A DNA stretch of 39,036 bases from assembly GCA_020722415.1 (NCBI GenBank), contig DYKV01000003.1:14225-53260 (forward strand). The letters run 5' to 3'. The first letter of the stretch is position 1; the number at the start of each line of letters is the position of its first letter. This DNA is from Anaerolinea sp. (GTDB taxonomy: Bacteria > Chloroflexota > Anaerolineae > Anaerolineales > UBA4823). This document shows positions 31,170 through 39,036 of this stretch, piece by piece. The translations under genes and the position numbers were made by a program. The notes under the pieces were generated by a model. The model ran no database searches and was not told the DNA's origin. It saw nothing but the letters and a program-made list of their open reading frames with translations.

Positions 31170-32402
31170 TTAATCTGTTCCTAGTTTTTCCCAATAGGCT
31201 CCTTGGCTTGCTTTAACCCTAAAAATTGCCGGTTCAATTCCAAAATGAACCCGATAAACATTGGACAATTTTTCGATAAATTGGTCAACTGCCTCTTTTT
31301 CCACCATGTTAACAGTACATCCCCCAAAGCCAGCACCAGTAAGGCGGGCGCCATAACACCCTGGAATTGCGTGGGCTTGTTCCACTAAAAAATCAAGATT
31401 TGGATGACTTACCTCGTAATAATCACGCAGGCTATAATGGCTAGCGTACATTAATGCGCCAAAGGAACGATAATCATTGCGTTGCAATGCCGTAACCGCG
31501 GAAAAAACGCGGGCGATTTCTTTGATCACATGTTCAGACCTCTTGCGGATTTCTTCAGGGAGATACTCACTGTAAGCAGCAAATTCGACTGGCGAGATGT
31601 CCCTGAGTGATTGAATTTCGGGATTAAATTTTCGTAATAATTCAACTGCTTGTTCACATGTCACTCGTCGTCTATTGTATTGAGAGGATGTTAATGATCG
31701 TTCTACTTTCGAATCAGCAATGACAATTTGCATGTCCGTGAAAAATGGCAGCGCCTTCCACTGTAAACTGCGCGTATCAAAAAATAGAATATGGTCTTTT
31801 ACCCCGCAAGCGCTTGAAAATTGATCCAGCAGGCCGCAAGATACCCCGACATATTCATTTTCTGCCCGCTGACAATCTTGGGCTAGTGTTAATGGGTCCT
31901 CGTTCCATCCACCTAAAGCACTCCATACCATGGCGAAACCAACTTCTAAAGCCGCCGATGAACTTAAACCAGAACCAATTGAAATTGTGGATTGAAACAT
32001 CGCCTCCACACCCGTAACTAAAAGCCCTTTTAGCTGGAGGACATGCGCTACTCCAGCCGGATAAAGCGCCCAGCGGGGCAAACCCTTCCCGGTTACATCC
32101 TTTTTTTGCTCAAGACCTTGCAGGGAAAATTCAACTTCCTCATTCAAGTCCAGGGCAATGAGGCGAGCTACAGGTCTATCCACCTTTTTTGCCAAAATGG
32201 TCACTTCCCGATCAATTGCCATTGGCATGACCACGCCTTGGTTGTAATCCACATGCTCGCCCAATATATTTACCCGGCCTGGAGCTCGCGCACAAATCTC
32301 TGCTGGGGCTTGAAATTTTTGTAAAAATTTTGCTTCCAAGTTCACCTTTGCCTCGCCAATTGTATTCAATTCATTCACTCTTAACTCAATATTGCGTAGC
32401 AA
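31170..32402 (-). CDS. galK: Galactokinase
   Basis: RAPGRVNILGEHVDYNQGVVMPMAID; ISIGSGLSSSAALEVGFAM; RLTGAGFGGCTVNMV. Confidence 0.93.
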   Translation of the reverse strand: MLRNIELRVNELNTIGEAKVNLEAKFLQKFQAPAEICARAPGRVNILGEHVDYNQGVVMPMAIDREVTILAKKVDRPVARLIALDLNEEVEFSLQGLEQKKDVTGKGLPRWALYPAGVAHVLQLKGLLVTGVEAMFQSTISIGSGLSSSAALEVGFAMVWSALGGWNEDPLTLAQDCQRAENEYVGVSCGLLDQFSSACGVKDHILFFDTRSLQWKALPFFTDMQIVIADSKVERSLTSSQYNRRRVTCEQAVELLRKFNPEIQSLRDISPVEFAAYSEYLPEEIRKRSEHVIKEIARVFSAVTALQRNDYRSFGALMYASHYSLRDYYEVSHPNLDFLVEQAHAIPGCYGARLTGAGFGGCTVNMVEKEAVDQFIEKLSNVYRVHFGIEPAIFRVKASQGAYWEKLGTD

Positions 32403-33927
32403 AATACAATATCATACTTATCAATAATACTTCAATAATCACAAAAGGGAGTAGCTTTCTAAAAACCAAACCTTCTTCTCCTAGTAATCCAGAGGTACTG
32501 GTGCCAACGATGATTTTCGCCGGAGCTAACACAGAAGCTATAGATGCCCCGCTAGTTTGTCCAGCTAAGATTAAAAAGATAGGAAGCTTTAAAATAGCTG
32601 CTGTTTGAGTTTGTAATAAACCAAATAAGATATTTGAGTTGGTGTTGCTCCCAGTAATGAATGCACCGATTCCTCCCACCAAGGGTACAATGATGGCATA
32701 ATTCCGATTCGTCCATTTCGCTAGGGAATTCGCAATTATTTCGGTCATCCCACAGGTTTCCATCAGAACCGCCAAAATCACCATCGCCAAAACACAGAGA
32801 GTGGTAGGTAACAAGCGATTTGTAGCCTCCTGCAGGATTGGCGCAATTGAATTGGATGGTAATTTGCCTAATATTCTATAGAATACAAAAGTTATAATAC
32901 AGGCATACAATAATATAATTCCCGGGTGAATTAATAGATTTATATCGCCAACTTTTTCTGATGCGGTGGTCCTGATTGGCAGGTTTAATAATCCCAACGA
33001 TGTGTGATATTCTGGCAAATAACTCGAGAGAGATAAAGTCGCTCGATTCCCGCGGAGAAAGTTGAGAAATTGTCCCCCAAGAATGACCGTAATTAAAATC
33101 AGATATCCCGAAAAAGCTGCTGCGAGCTTTTTAACTTTCTTTATTTCAAAATGGTGATTTTTATTCTGGAGCCGAATTAAAAGCATGAATCCACCTAAAC
33201 CGCCCGTTGCAGCCAGAAATGAACCGAGATTCCAAAACCCTGCCCACACAGTGCCAATTAATATTAACCCCATTAATCCCCCCAAACCGAAAGCATACCA
33301 GAAATTATTCCGAACTGCCTGCCTCCCTCCGCTTAAATATAAAACACTCAAGCCACTCCCGATCGCCGAGACACCTAATAAGAACGCAGAGGTTATACCA
33401 AGCGGTTGAGGTGATTGTGCTGTGGTTGTCAACAACGCCCGAAAAGAAGAACCTAATGAGCCAAAAGTAACTGCCCAACCATGCCCTATTGAGGGAATTA
33501 AGACTGCTTGCAAAGGAGAAAAGTCTAAGCTAACCAAAATTGGTGCTACAACTGCAACTGGCACCCCAAATCCGCCAACGCCCTGTAAAAATGAGGTAAA
33601 TATCCATCCTACCACCAATGCCTGCATCTCCCGAGAATAGGTGAGGCTGGGTATTGTTTGTCCGATCATTTGAATTGAGCCGGTTTTTTCAACAATCAGA
33701 TAAAATAAAAAAGCCGCCCAGATGATCAATAATACATCCAATGCATACAAAAAACCCTTAATGTGGGCATAGTAAATAACCCATCGGTTGGCACCAAAAA
33801 ATACTGCACCAATCAGCAAACAAGCCCCATAAGCAATTATGCTGGCTTTCACGGCTCCATAATGGAATACTGCCAATAAGATTGAAATGATCAGGAGGGG
33901 AAGGCAAGCTAAGCTAAACGCCAACAT
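32386..33927 (-). CDS. L-lactate permease (LctP) family transporter
   Basis: Multi-pass membrane protein; FTSFLQGVGGFGVPVAVVAPILVSLDFSPLQAVLIPSIGHGWAVTFGSLG; GGIGAFITGSNTNSNILFG. Confidence 0.88.
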   Translation of the reverse strand: MLAFSLACLPLLIISILLAVFHYGAVKASIIAYGACLLIGAVFFGANRWVIYYAHIKGFLYALDVLLIIWAAFLFYLIVEKTGSIQMIGQTIPSLTYSREMQALVVGWIFTSFLQGVGGFGVPVAVVAPILVSLDFSPLQAVLIPSIGHGWAVTFGSLGSSFRALLTTTAQSPQPLGITSAFLLGVSAIGSGLSVLYLSGGRQAVRNNFWYAFGLGGLMGLILIGTVWAGFWNLGSFLAATGGLGGFMLLIRLQNKNHHFEIKKVKKLAAAFSGYLILITVILGGQFLNFLRGNRATLSLSSYLPEYHTSLGLLNLPIRTTASEKVGDINLLIHPGIILLYACIITFVFYRILGKLPSNSIAPILQEATNRLLPTTLCVLAMVILAVLMETCGMTEIIANSLAKWTNRNYAIIVPLVGGIGAFITGSNTNSNILFGLLQTQTAAILKLPIFLILAGQTSGASIASVLAPAKIIVGTSTSGLLGEEGLVFRKLLPFVIIEVLLISMILYFATQY

Positions 33928-33976
33928 TAAGGATCCTGATCAAAGGAAGATTAGATAAGGAGTAGATAATATAGGA

Positions 33977-34888
33977 TCAAGCTTCAACTGGATGCATCCT
34001 CCCCCATTGCCAAACAAGGAAGGCACCGAAGGCCAGACCCGGCAATAGAATTAAACCTGCTTCAGGCCCAAACGCTCCTCCAGTAATAAAGTTAATCCCC
34101 TCGGTTGACTGATAAATTAACCGTGGAAGATCAGTCAACCCGCTGACTTGAAATCCAAAAACAGTTCCTTCAAAGAAATTCCATCCGATATGGATGCCGA
34201 TTGGCAGCCAAAGGTTCATGCGCTGATAATAAACAAAGCAAAAGAACAAACCAGAAAGAAACAGTCCCAAGAAAGCACCAACTGAAAAAGCAGGGTTATT
34301 TTGATGAAGCAAAGCAAAGATCAATGCCGTAAGGATAACTCCCCAGGTTCGATTTAGCCCTTCACTAAGGTTTTGCAATTGATAGCCACGCGATAGCAGT
34401 TCTTCTGCCCAACCTACCAGGACAAATAAGACAAAAACCAACGAGCAATCCACTAGTAATTTTCGACTATTTTGAAATTGCCACCCAAACCCATGAAAAT
34501 TTACCCAACCAAAACCCCATTCTAAAGCAAAAATCAAACTCATCATCAACCCAGCAATGAGTATCCCCATCACGAGGTCAAGAAGCGCGCTTTTCTCAAG
34601 GTGCAGACCCAAGGAACGAAAGGATCGGTGGTCTATCCAGCGCCGCGCAATGAGAGTAGCAATGGTCACCCCGCAGGCGAAAGCAAATTCGGAGTAAAGG
34701 GTCAGAGAGGAATTAGCAGCTAACTGGCCCTCTTTTAGTATAGATAATTCAGTTCCCCTAAGAAGAACACTGATAACAATTAGGCTACCGCCGATAAAGA
34801 AAGTAAAGAAGATAACCAGAAAGGAGTGGATTAACAAGCGCCAGCCCGCTCGAAGTCGGTGTTCTAGTGGGTTAACAAATATCTTCAA
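33977..34888 (-). CDS. CPBP-family intramembrane protease-like protein
   Basis: WAEELLSRGYQLQNL, ALLHQNNPAFSVGAFLGLFLSGLFFCFVYYQ, GIHIGWNFFEGTVFGFQVSG. Confidence 0.88.
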   Translation of the reverse strand: MKIFVNPLEHRLRAGWRLLIHSFLVIFFTFFIGGSLIVISVLLRGTELSILKEGQLAANSSLTLYSEFAFACGVTIATLIARRWIDHRSFRSLGLHLEKSALLDLVMGILIAGLMMSLIFALEWGFGWVNFHGFGWQFQNSRKLLVDCSLVFVLFVLVGWAEELLSRGYQLQNLSEGLNRTWGVILTALIFALLHQNNPAFSVGAFLGLFLSGLFFCFVYYQRMNLWLPIGIHIGWNFFEGTVFGFQVSGLTDLPRLIYQSTEGINFITGGAFGPEAGLILLPGLAFGAFLVWQWGRMHPVEA

Positions 34889-35659
34889 TTATTCTCCACC
34901 TTTCAAATAAATCCGTTGCGGATCTAACTCATCTCGTAAGATAGTCAATTCCCGCTCAGTAGGAGGTTCAGTAAATTCCAAATTGCTAGCTATACGCAAT
35001 CCCCAGCCCGTGTTCGCTTTCGCGTCTTCGACTGTTTTGTTTGGGTGCAACGCAGTTAAAATCAGCTCCCCATTTGTATCTGGTTGTAATATCCCGATGT
35101 CGGTAACTACCGCTTGAGGACCTCCTCCTCTCAAATGGGCTTCTTCTCTTTCTTTGCGATGACTGAGAAAACCGGCTGATGTACGAAAATCCACTTTTTC
35201 TGGAAATCGGCGTTTCTGATGTGGGGTGATGATATAACAACGGTTCGCCCAGGCAGCAATCTCCATCGAACCGCCCGAACCAGGCAACCGTACTTTAGGA
35301 TGATCATACTCACCAATCACTGTCGCATTAATGTTCCCAAAGCGATCGATTTGAGCACCGCCTAAAAATCCAACGTCAACATTCCCGCGCTGCAAATAAA
35401 GAGCAAAAATGTCATACATTCCACACACAGAAAGCGCTCCAGATACGAGAGTCGGATCGCCAATGGAAAGTGGCAGCCTAGCTGGTTGGGCGCCTATTAT
35501 CCCCGCTTCATAGATCATAACCAAGTTAGGTGCATGAGTGCGTCTAGCTAAGTTACACGCCAAATTGGGCAACCCAACCCCAACAAAAACCACATCGCCA
35601 TCGCGTAATAAACGCGCGGCATTGATCGTTAGTAATTCAGGGGAAGTATATTCAGCCAT
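34889..35659 (-). CDS. CoA-transferase subunit B-like
   Basis: VGVGLPNLACNLARRTHAPNLVMIYEAGIIGAQPARLPLSIGDP; adjacent to subunit A-like gene. Confidence 0.87.
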   Translation of the reverse strand: MAEYTSPELLTINAARLLRDGDVVFVGVGLPNLACNLARRTHAPNLVMIYEAGIIGAQPARLPLSIGDPTLVSGALSVCGMYDIFALYLQRGNVDVGFLGGAQIDRFGNINATVIGEYDHPKVRLPGSGGSMEIAAWANRCYIITPHQKRRFPEKVDFRTSAGFLSHRKEREEAHLRGGGPQAVVTDIGILQPDTNGELILTALHPNKTVEDAKANTGWGLRIASNLEFTEPPTERELTILRDELDPQRIYLKGGE

Positions 35660-35661
35660 GC

Positions 35662-36564
35662 CTAGTAACTCCCGTAATTGACTACTTCACTCAGGCGTGG
35701 GGTCACTTTTAATCGGTTGTGCACCTCTTCCCCGAGTTTTTCCCAATACTCTTGGCGATCCCGCACTCCATACACCCATTCATCTAGATAATTCTTTACT
35801 GATTCTCTATTCTTGCTGATCTCGTCCCACTGCAAGTAAAAAGCATTATCCCGGTCATAATAACCTTGTGTATAAGATGGATGGGCACAATATGGAACAT
35901 GACAGATTGCATCAACGATAAACCCGGGGATCAAGGTGCGATTCGGGTCTGAGCGAATAACATTTTCATCTACAATCTCTTCGGTTGTAACAATCACCTT
36001 CTCTGCAGCAAAGGCAGCCTCTTTTTGTTCACCGATAATCCCCCAAATTTGAGAGTTTCCATCCGCATCGCAGCGTTGGACATGAACAATTGCTACATCC
36101 GGTTTCAAGGCTGGGACCACAACCACTGGTTCGCCACTATATGGATCGATAACTTGCCGATATTTCGAGTTCACTCTCTCTAAATCGCCTGCTGCAGTCG
36201 GATTCATAGGCATAAACGGCAAACCAGTTGCTCCAGCTTGTAATCGGGAGATCATGCCAAAATGAGAGTATTCTTCCCATTCCAAATTTCCCGCTTCTAT
36301 CTCTGCCCGCACAATTCGTAATGATCCTACACCAGGATTACCCATATACGAAAAGATCACTTTTCTAGCACAACCAGCAGCCACCATCTGGTCATAGATT
36401 AAATCCGGGGTTGCCCGGGCGAGAATTAAATCTCTTCGCCGCTGGCGGATTATCTCATGGCCGGCTGCAAAAGGAATTAAATGGGTGAACCCAGCAGCAT
36501 AGATTAGATCGCCGTCTTTTACAAACTTAGCGATCGCTTCAGATAAGGAATATACCTTTGACAT
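35662..36564 (-). CDS. CoA-transferase subunit A-like
   Basis: SLSEAIAKFVKDGDLIYAAGFTHLIPFAAGHEIIRQRRRDLILARATPDLI; paired with subunit B-like gene. Confidence 0.87.
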   Translation of the reverse strand: MSKVYSLSEAIAKFVKDGDLIYAAGFTHLIPFAAGHEIIRQRRRDLILARATPDLIYDQMVAAGCARKVIFSYMGNPGVGSLRIVRAEIEAGNLEWEEYSHFGMISRLQAGATGLPFMPMNPTAAGDLERVNSKYRQVIDPYSGEPVVVVPALKPDVAIVHVQRCDADGNSQIWGIIGEQKEAAFAAEKVIVTTEEIVDENVIRSDPNRTLIPGFIVDAICHVPYCAHPSYTQGYYDRDNAFYLQWDEISKNRESVKNYLDEWVYGVRDRQEYWEKLGEEVHNRLKVTPRLSEVVNYGSY

Positions 36565-36592
36565 GATTCTCCCTTTTGACCCTTAAGTGTTT

Positions 36593-38167
36593 TTATTCAA
36601 TTAAAGTGCGGATTTGTTCGTGCATGTAAAGCGGGAGGTAATAATGGCCGCCAGCGTTTTTCCCGGTGGAGCCGCTGCCTTTCCACCCGCCAAAGGGTTG
36701 AAACCCCGGCCAAGCGCCAGTTGTAGCACCTTGTGGACGATTGGCATACGTGACGCCAGCTTGAATGTTTTCAAAGAACCATTCGGTTTCCTCTTTTGAA
36801 CCATAAAATCCAGCAGTTAATCCATAGTTCACATCATTGGCTAACTGCATGGCTTGATCTAATGATGAAACTTTTGCAAGAGTGGTGATAGGCAAGAACA
36901 TCTCTGTTTTCCATAAATGGTGATCCAGTGGCAAATCAGCGACAAGGGTTGGTGCACAATAATATCCTTTCGCATAATCGCCATCCTGCAACACTTTTCC
37001 ACCGGTGAGGATTTTCCCAGATTTTCCAAGCTCAGCAACATAGTTCTGATAATCCTGATATGCTTTTTTGTTGATGACAGGACCCATATAAGTATTGCGC
37101 TCGGTAGGATCTCCAATAATTAAACGCCCGGTTAATTCCAACAGGCGATTAACCAATGATTCATAAACCGCTCCTTCGATATATACTCTTGAACAAGCAG
37201 AACATTTTTGTCCTTGTAACCCAAAGGCAGACCTTAAGATGCCGATAGCTGCCCTTTCTAGATCAGCGTTTTTGGATACGATGGCAGGATTTTTCCCGCC
37301 AAGTTCCAAAATAGTCGGGCGAACATATTTTCCTTGACCAAAATCCGCATGAATTTTCATTCCGACTTCATAGGAGCCGGTAAAAGTTACCCCATTAATT
37401 TGCGGGCTTTCAATTAAGGCCTGACCCAGACTGCCGCCAGGTCCGGTGACAAAATTTAGCACACCATCAGGTAAGCCGGCTTCTAGAAAGCATTCTGCTA
37501 ACAGCCGCACGCTCCAGGGAGTGTCAGTGGCGGGTTTTAAGATAACCGTATTTCCGGCAACTAAAGCTGCTCCGGTAGGTCCGCCACTCAATGCAGTCGG
37601 AAAATTAAAGGGACTGATGACTAACCAGACACCATAAGGTCGTAATATTGATATATTTGTAGCCTTATAACCGACTAAAGGATCCCGTCCCATTTCCACA
37701 ATGTAACCATCATTCTTTTCCATTTGATAGCAGGCATAACGAATTAGATCAGCTGTTTCTGCCACATCGCCAAGCGCTTCCATGCGGTTTTTGCCAACAT
37801 CCATTGCCATCGCTGCGCCGATCTCATAGATGCGTTCATCAATTCGATCAGCGACCTTTTGCATAATTTTTACCCGATCTTTCCACTTCATTTGGCTCCA
37901 TTTAGGGAATGCTTTTCGGGCTGCTTCTATTGCCGCAAGCGCATCTTCAACACCGCCCTTTTGAAAAATACCTAATACTTGATCCGTATTTGCTGGTGAA
38001 CGATCCTCGAATTTTTCATCAGCATAATGATCTTTTCCGTTAATGATCATTCCATATTCTTTCCCCAAATTTTCCTTGATTTTTTTTAACCCCTCTTCAA
38101 AGCGTTCATGTAATTCTTTTGGTGGATTAAACATGGTTGCATAGGTTAGCTTAAAATCTGTGGACAT
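36593..38167 (-). CDS. Aldehyde dehydrogenase superfamily protein
   Basis: VISPFNFPTALSGGPTGAALVAGNTVILKPA; LELGGKNPAIV; FGLQGQKCSACSRVYIE (catalytic Cys). Confidence 0.93.
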   Translation of the reverse strand: MSTDFKLTYATMFNPPKELHERFEEGLKKIKENLGKEYGMIINGKDHYADEKFEDRSPANTDQVLGIFQKGGVEDALAAIEAARKAFPKWSQMKWKDRVKIMQKVADRIDERIYEIGAAMAMDVGKNRMEALGDVAETADLIRYACYQMEKNDGYIVEMGRDPLVGYKATNISILRPYGVWLVISPFNFPTALSGGPTGAALVAGNTVILKPATDTPWSVRLLAECFLEAGLPDGVLNFVTGPGGSLGQALIESPQINGVTFTGSYEVGMKIHADFGQGKYVRPTILELGGKNPAIVSKNADLERAAIGILRSAFGLQGQKCSACSRVYIEGAVYESLVNRLLELTGRLIIGDPTERNTYMGPVINKKAYQDYQNYVAELGKSGKILTGGKVLQDGDYAKGYYCAPTLVADLPLDHHLWKTEMFLPITTLAKVSSLDQAMQLANDVNYGLTAGFYGSKEETEWFFENIQAGVTYANRPQGATTGAWPGFQPFGGWKGSGSTGKNAGGHYYLPLYMHEQIRTLIE

Positions 38168-38377
38168 GTGCTTTTCCTCCTGAAAATATAATGGTTTTTA
38201 GTAACATCTCGCCAATCATTATTGTGTGGAATCCGTTCTTGCATAGATTGCAATAATAAGTATAAACCACTCAATCAATCTCGTCAAAAGAGAGGCAGCA
38301 ATTCTCCATTTGCTAAGAAATCATTTGGAAGCCTTTCGCAAAACCTATCCAGCGCTCCTCAAAAAGGAAACATTTAT

Positions 38378-38489
38378 TTACTGAACTGCAAAAAGATAAA
38401 ATATTTAACGCCAAGTCGCCAAGACGCAAAGAAATATAAAAGTGGCTCAAGAAAATTGAGAAAATATTGGATGAAGCAGACAATAAATC
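38378..38489 (+). repeat. Copy B of the 112-bp dispersed inverted repeat (copy A at 1363-1474)
   Basis: TTACTGAACTGCAAAAAGATAAAATATTTAACGCCAAGTCGCCAAGACGCAAAG...GAAGCAGACAATAAATC. Confidence 0.9.
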
Positions 38490-38540
38490 TACCGTTCCTT
38501 ATGTTAAAAAATGGAATCAAGTGATTGATAAATATAGATA

Positions 38541-38634
38541 CCCCTTTGCGACCTTTGCGCTGGCTTTGCGGGCTTTGTGGTAAAAAAGATAAAACCACAA
38601 AAGGCACAAAGAATCCACAAAGGGCACGGAGGAA
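38541..38634. repeat. Head-to-head array of short CTTTGCG/CTTTGTG units around an A-rich centre
   Basis: CCTTTGCGACCTTTGCGCTGGCTTTGCGGGCTTTGTGGT - AAAAAAGATAAA - ACCACAAAAGGCACAAAGAATCCACAAAGGGCAC. Confidence 0.8.
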
Positions 38635-38640
38635 GGTTTC

Positions 38641-38757
38641 ATAACAGAAAACGAAATTGCAAATAAAGTAATCGGAATAGCCATCTATGTCCACTGGGCG
38701 CTTGGACCTGGATTGTTGGAATCTGCTTATTTGCTTATTTTGACAATGTCACATTAA
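38641..38757 (+). pseudogene. Truncated GxxExxY-like protein remnant
   Basis: ITENEIANKVIGIAIYVHWALGPGLLESAY matches the family N-terminus, then runs into repeat sequence and stops at 38757; no ATG start. Confidence 0.8.
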
Positions 38758-38893
38758 ATATGTGTTCTATAAAACTCTATGCTTTCTGTCACTGCGAGCG
38801 AAGCGAAGCAGTCTTTTGGTTTGCGAGGGGATTGCTTCGTCGCAAAGAACGCTCTTCGCAATGACAGCTATACGAAGATGTGACATTGTCAAA
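38739..38893. mobile_element. MITE-like element with 16-bp perfect terminal inverted repeats and internal palindrome
   Basis: TTTGACAATGTCACAT (38739-38754) and ATGTGACATTGTCAAA (38878-38893); internal imperfect palindrome 38786-38867 (CTGTCACTGCGAGCGAAG...CTTCGCAATGACAG). Confidence 0.65.
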
Positions 38894-39036
38894 CTATTCA
38901 GACTGGCTATGTTCCGCCAAACTCGGCGGGCTAAAGCCCTGCCTCAGGTCATGGAAGCCCTTCGGGCTGCAATATGAGTCAGCTTTACCCGACTGCCATG
39001 AAGTAAGCCAGGGATTTATCCGGCCGGTACAGCCAG

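Noticed and set aside
32043-32324. 93-aa plus-strand ORF antisense to galK
   Set aside because: Fully covered by galK, which has clear GHMP kinase motifs.
38762-38977. 71-aa ORF in the terminal repeat island (MFYKTLCFLSLRAKRSSLLVCEG...)
   Set aside because: Translation of the palindromic repeat; this type of spurious peptide is common in repeat DNA.

Overview
The window reads as a largely housekeeping segment of a bacterial chromosome, probably Chloroflexota/Anaerolineae-like (inferred from gene content and protein style, not proven). From left to right: the 3' part of a TPR protein with an acidic linker, ndk, a TIGR03960-like B12-binding radical SAM protein overlapping a DUF2344 protein, tRNA-Arg(CCG), a large lipoprotein, nadD-obg, rex, a minus-strand F1-ATPase cluster (atpA-G-D-C) followed by a divergent MreB paralog, an M42 peptidase, proC, yebC-ruvC-ruvA, an inositol-3-phosphate synthase-like gene, tRNA-Pro(CGG), a YhhN-like membrane protein, tRNA-Val(CAC), a phosphoribosyltransferase-like protein, a small Flp-type pilin absent from the ORF track, mutS2, a 1.4-kb-codon secreted subtilase, a WD40 lipoprotein, galK, an LctP-type permease, a CPBP protease, a two-subunit CoA-transferase and an aldehyde dehydrogenase. 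The last ~650 bp is a repeat-rich island with a truncated GxxExxY-like gene. I see no CRISPR array, phage or complete transposon, and no clear new multi-gene system. The most interesting items are the MreB paralog, which has lost canonical catalytic residues and sits in the atp operon; the Flp-like pilin; a 112-bp inverted repeat pair about 37 kb apart; and a palindromic element with 16-bp terminal inverted repeats at the end of a truncated GxxExxY-like reading frame.
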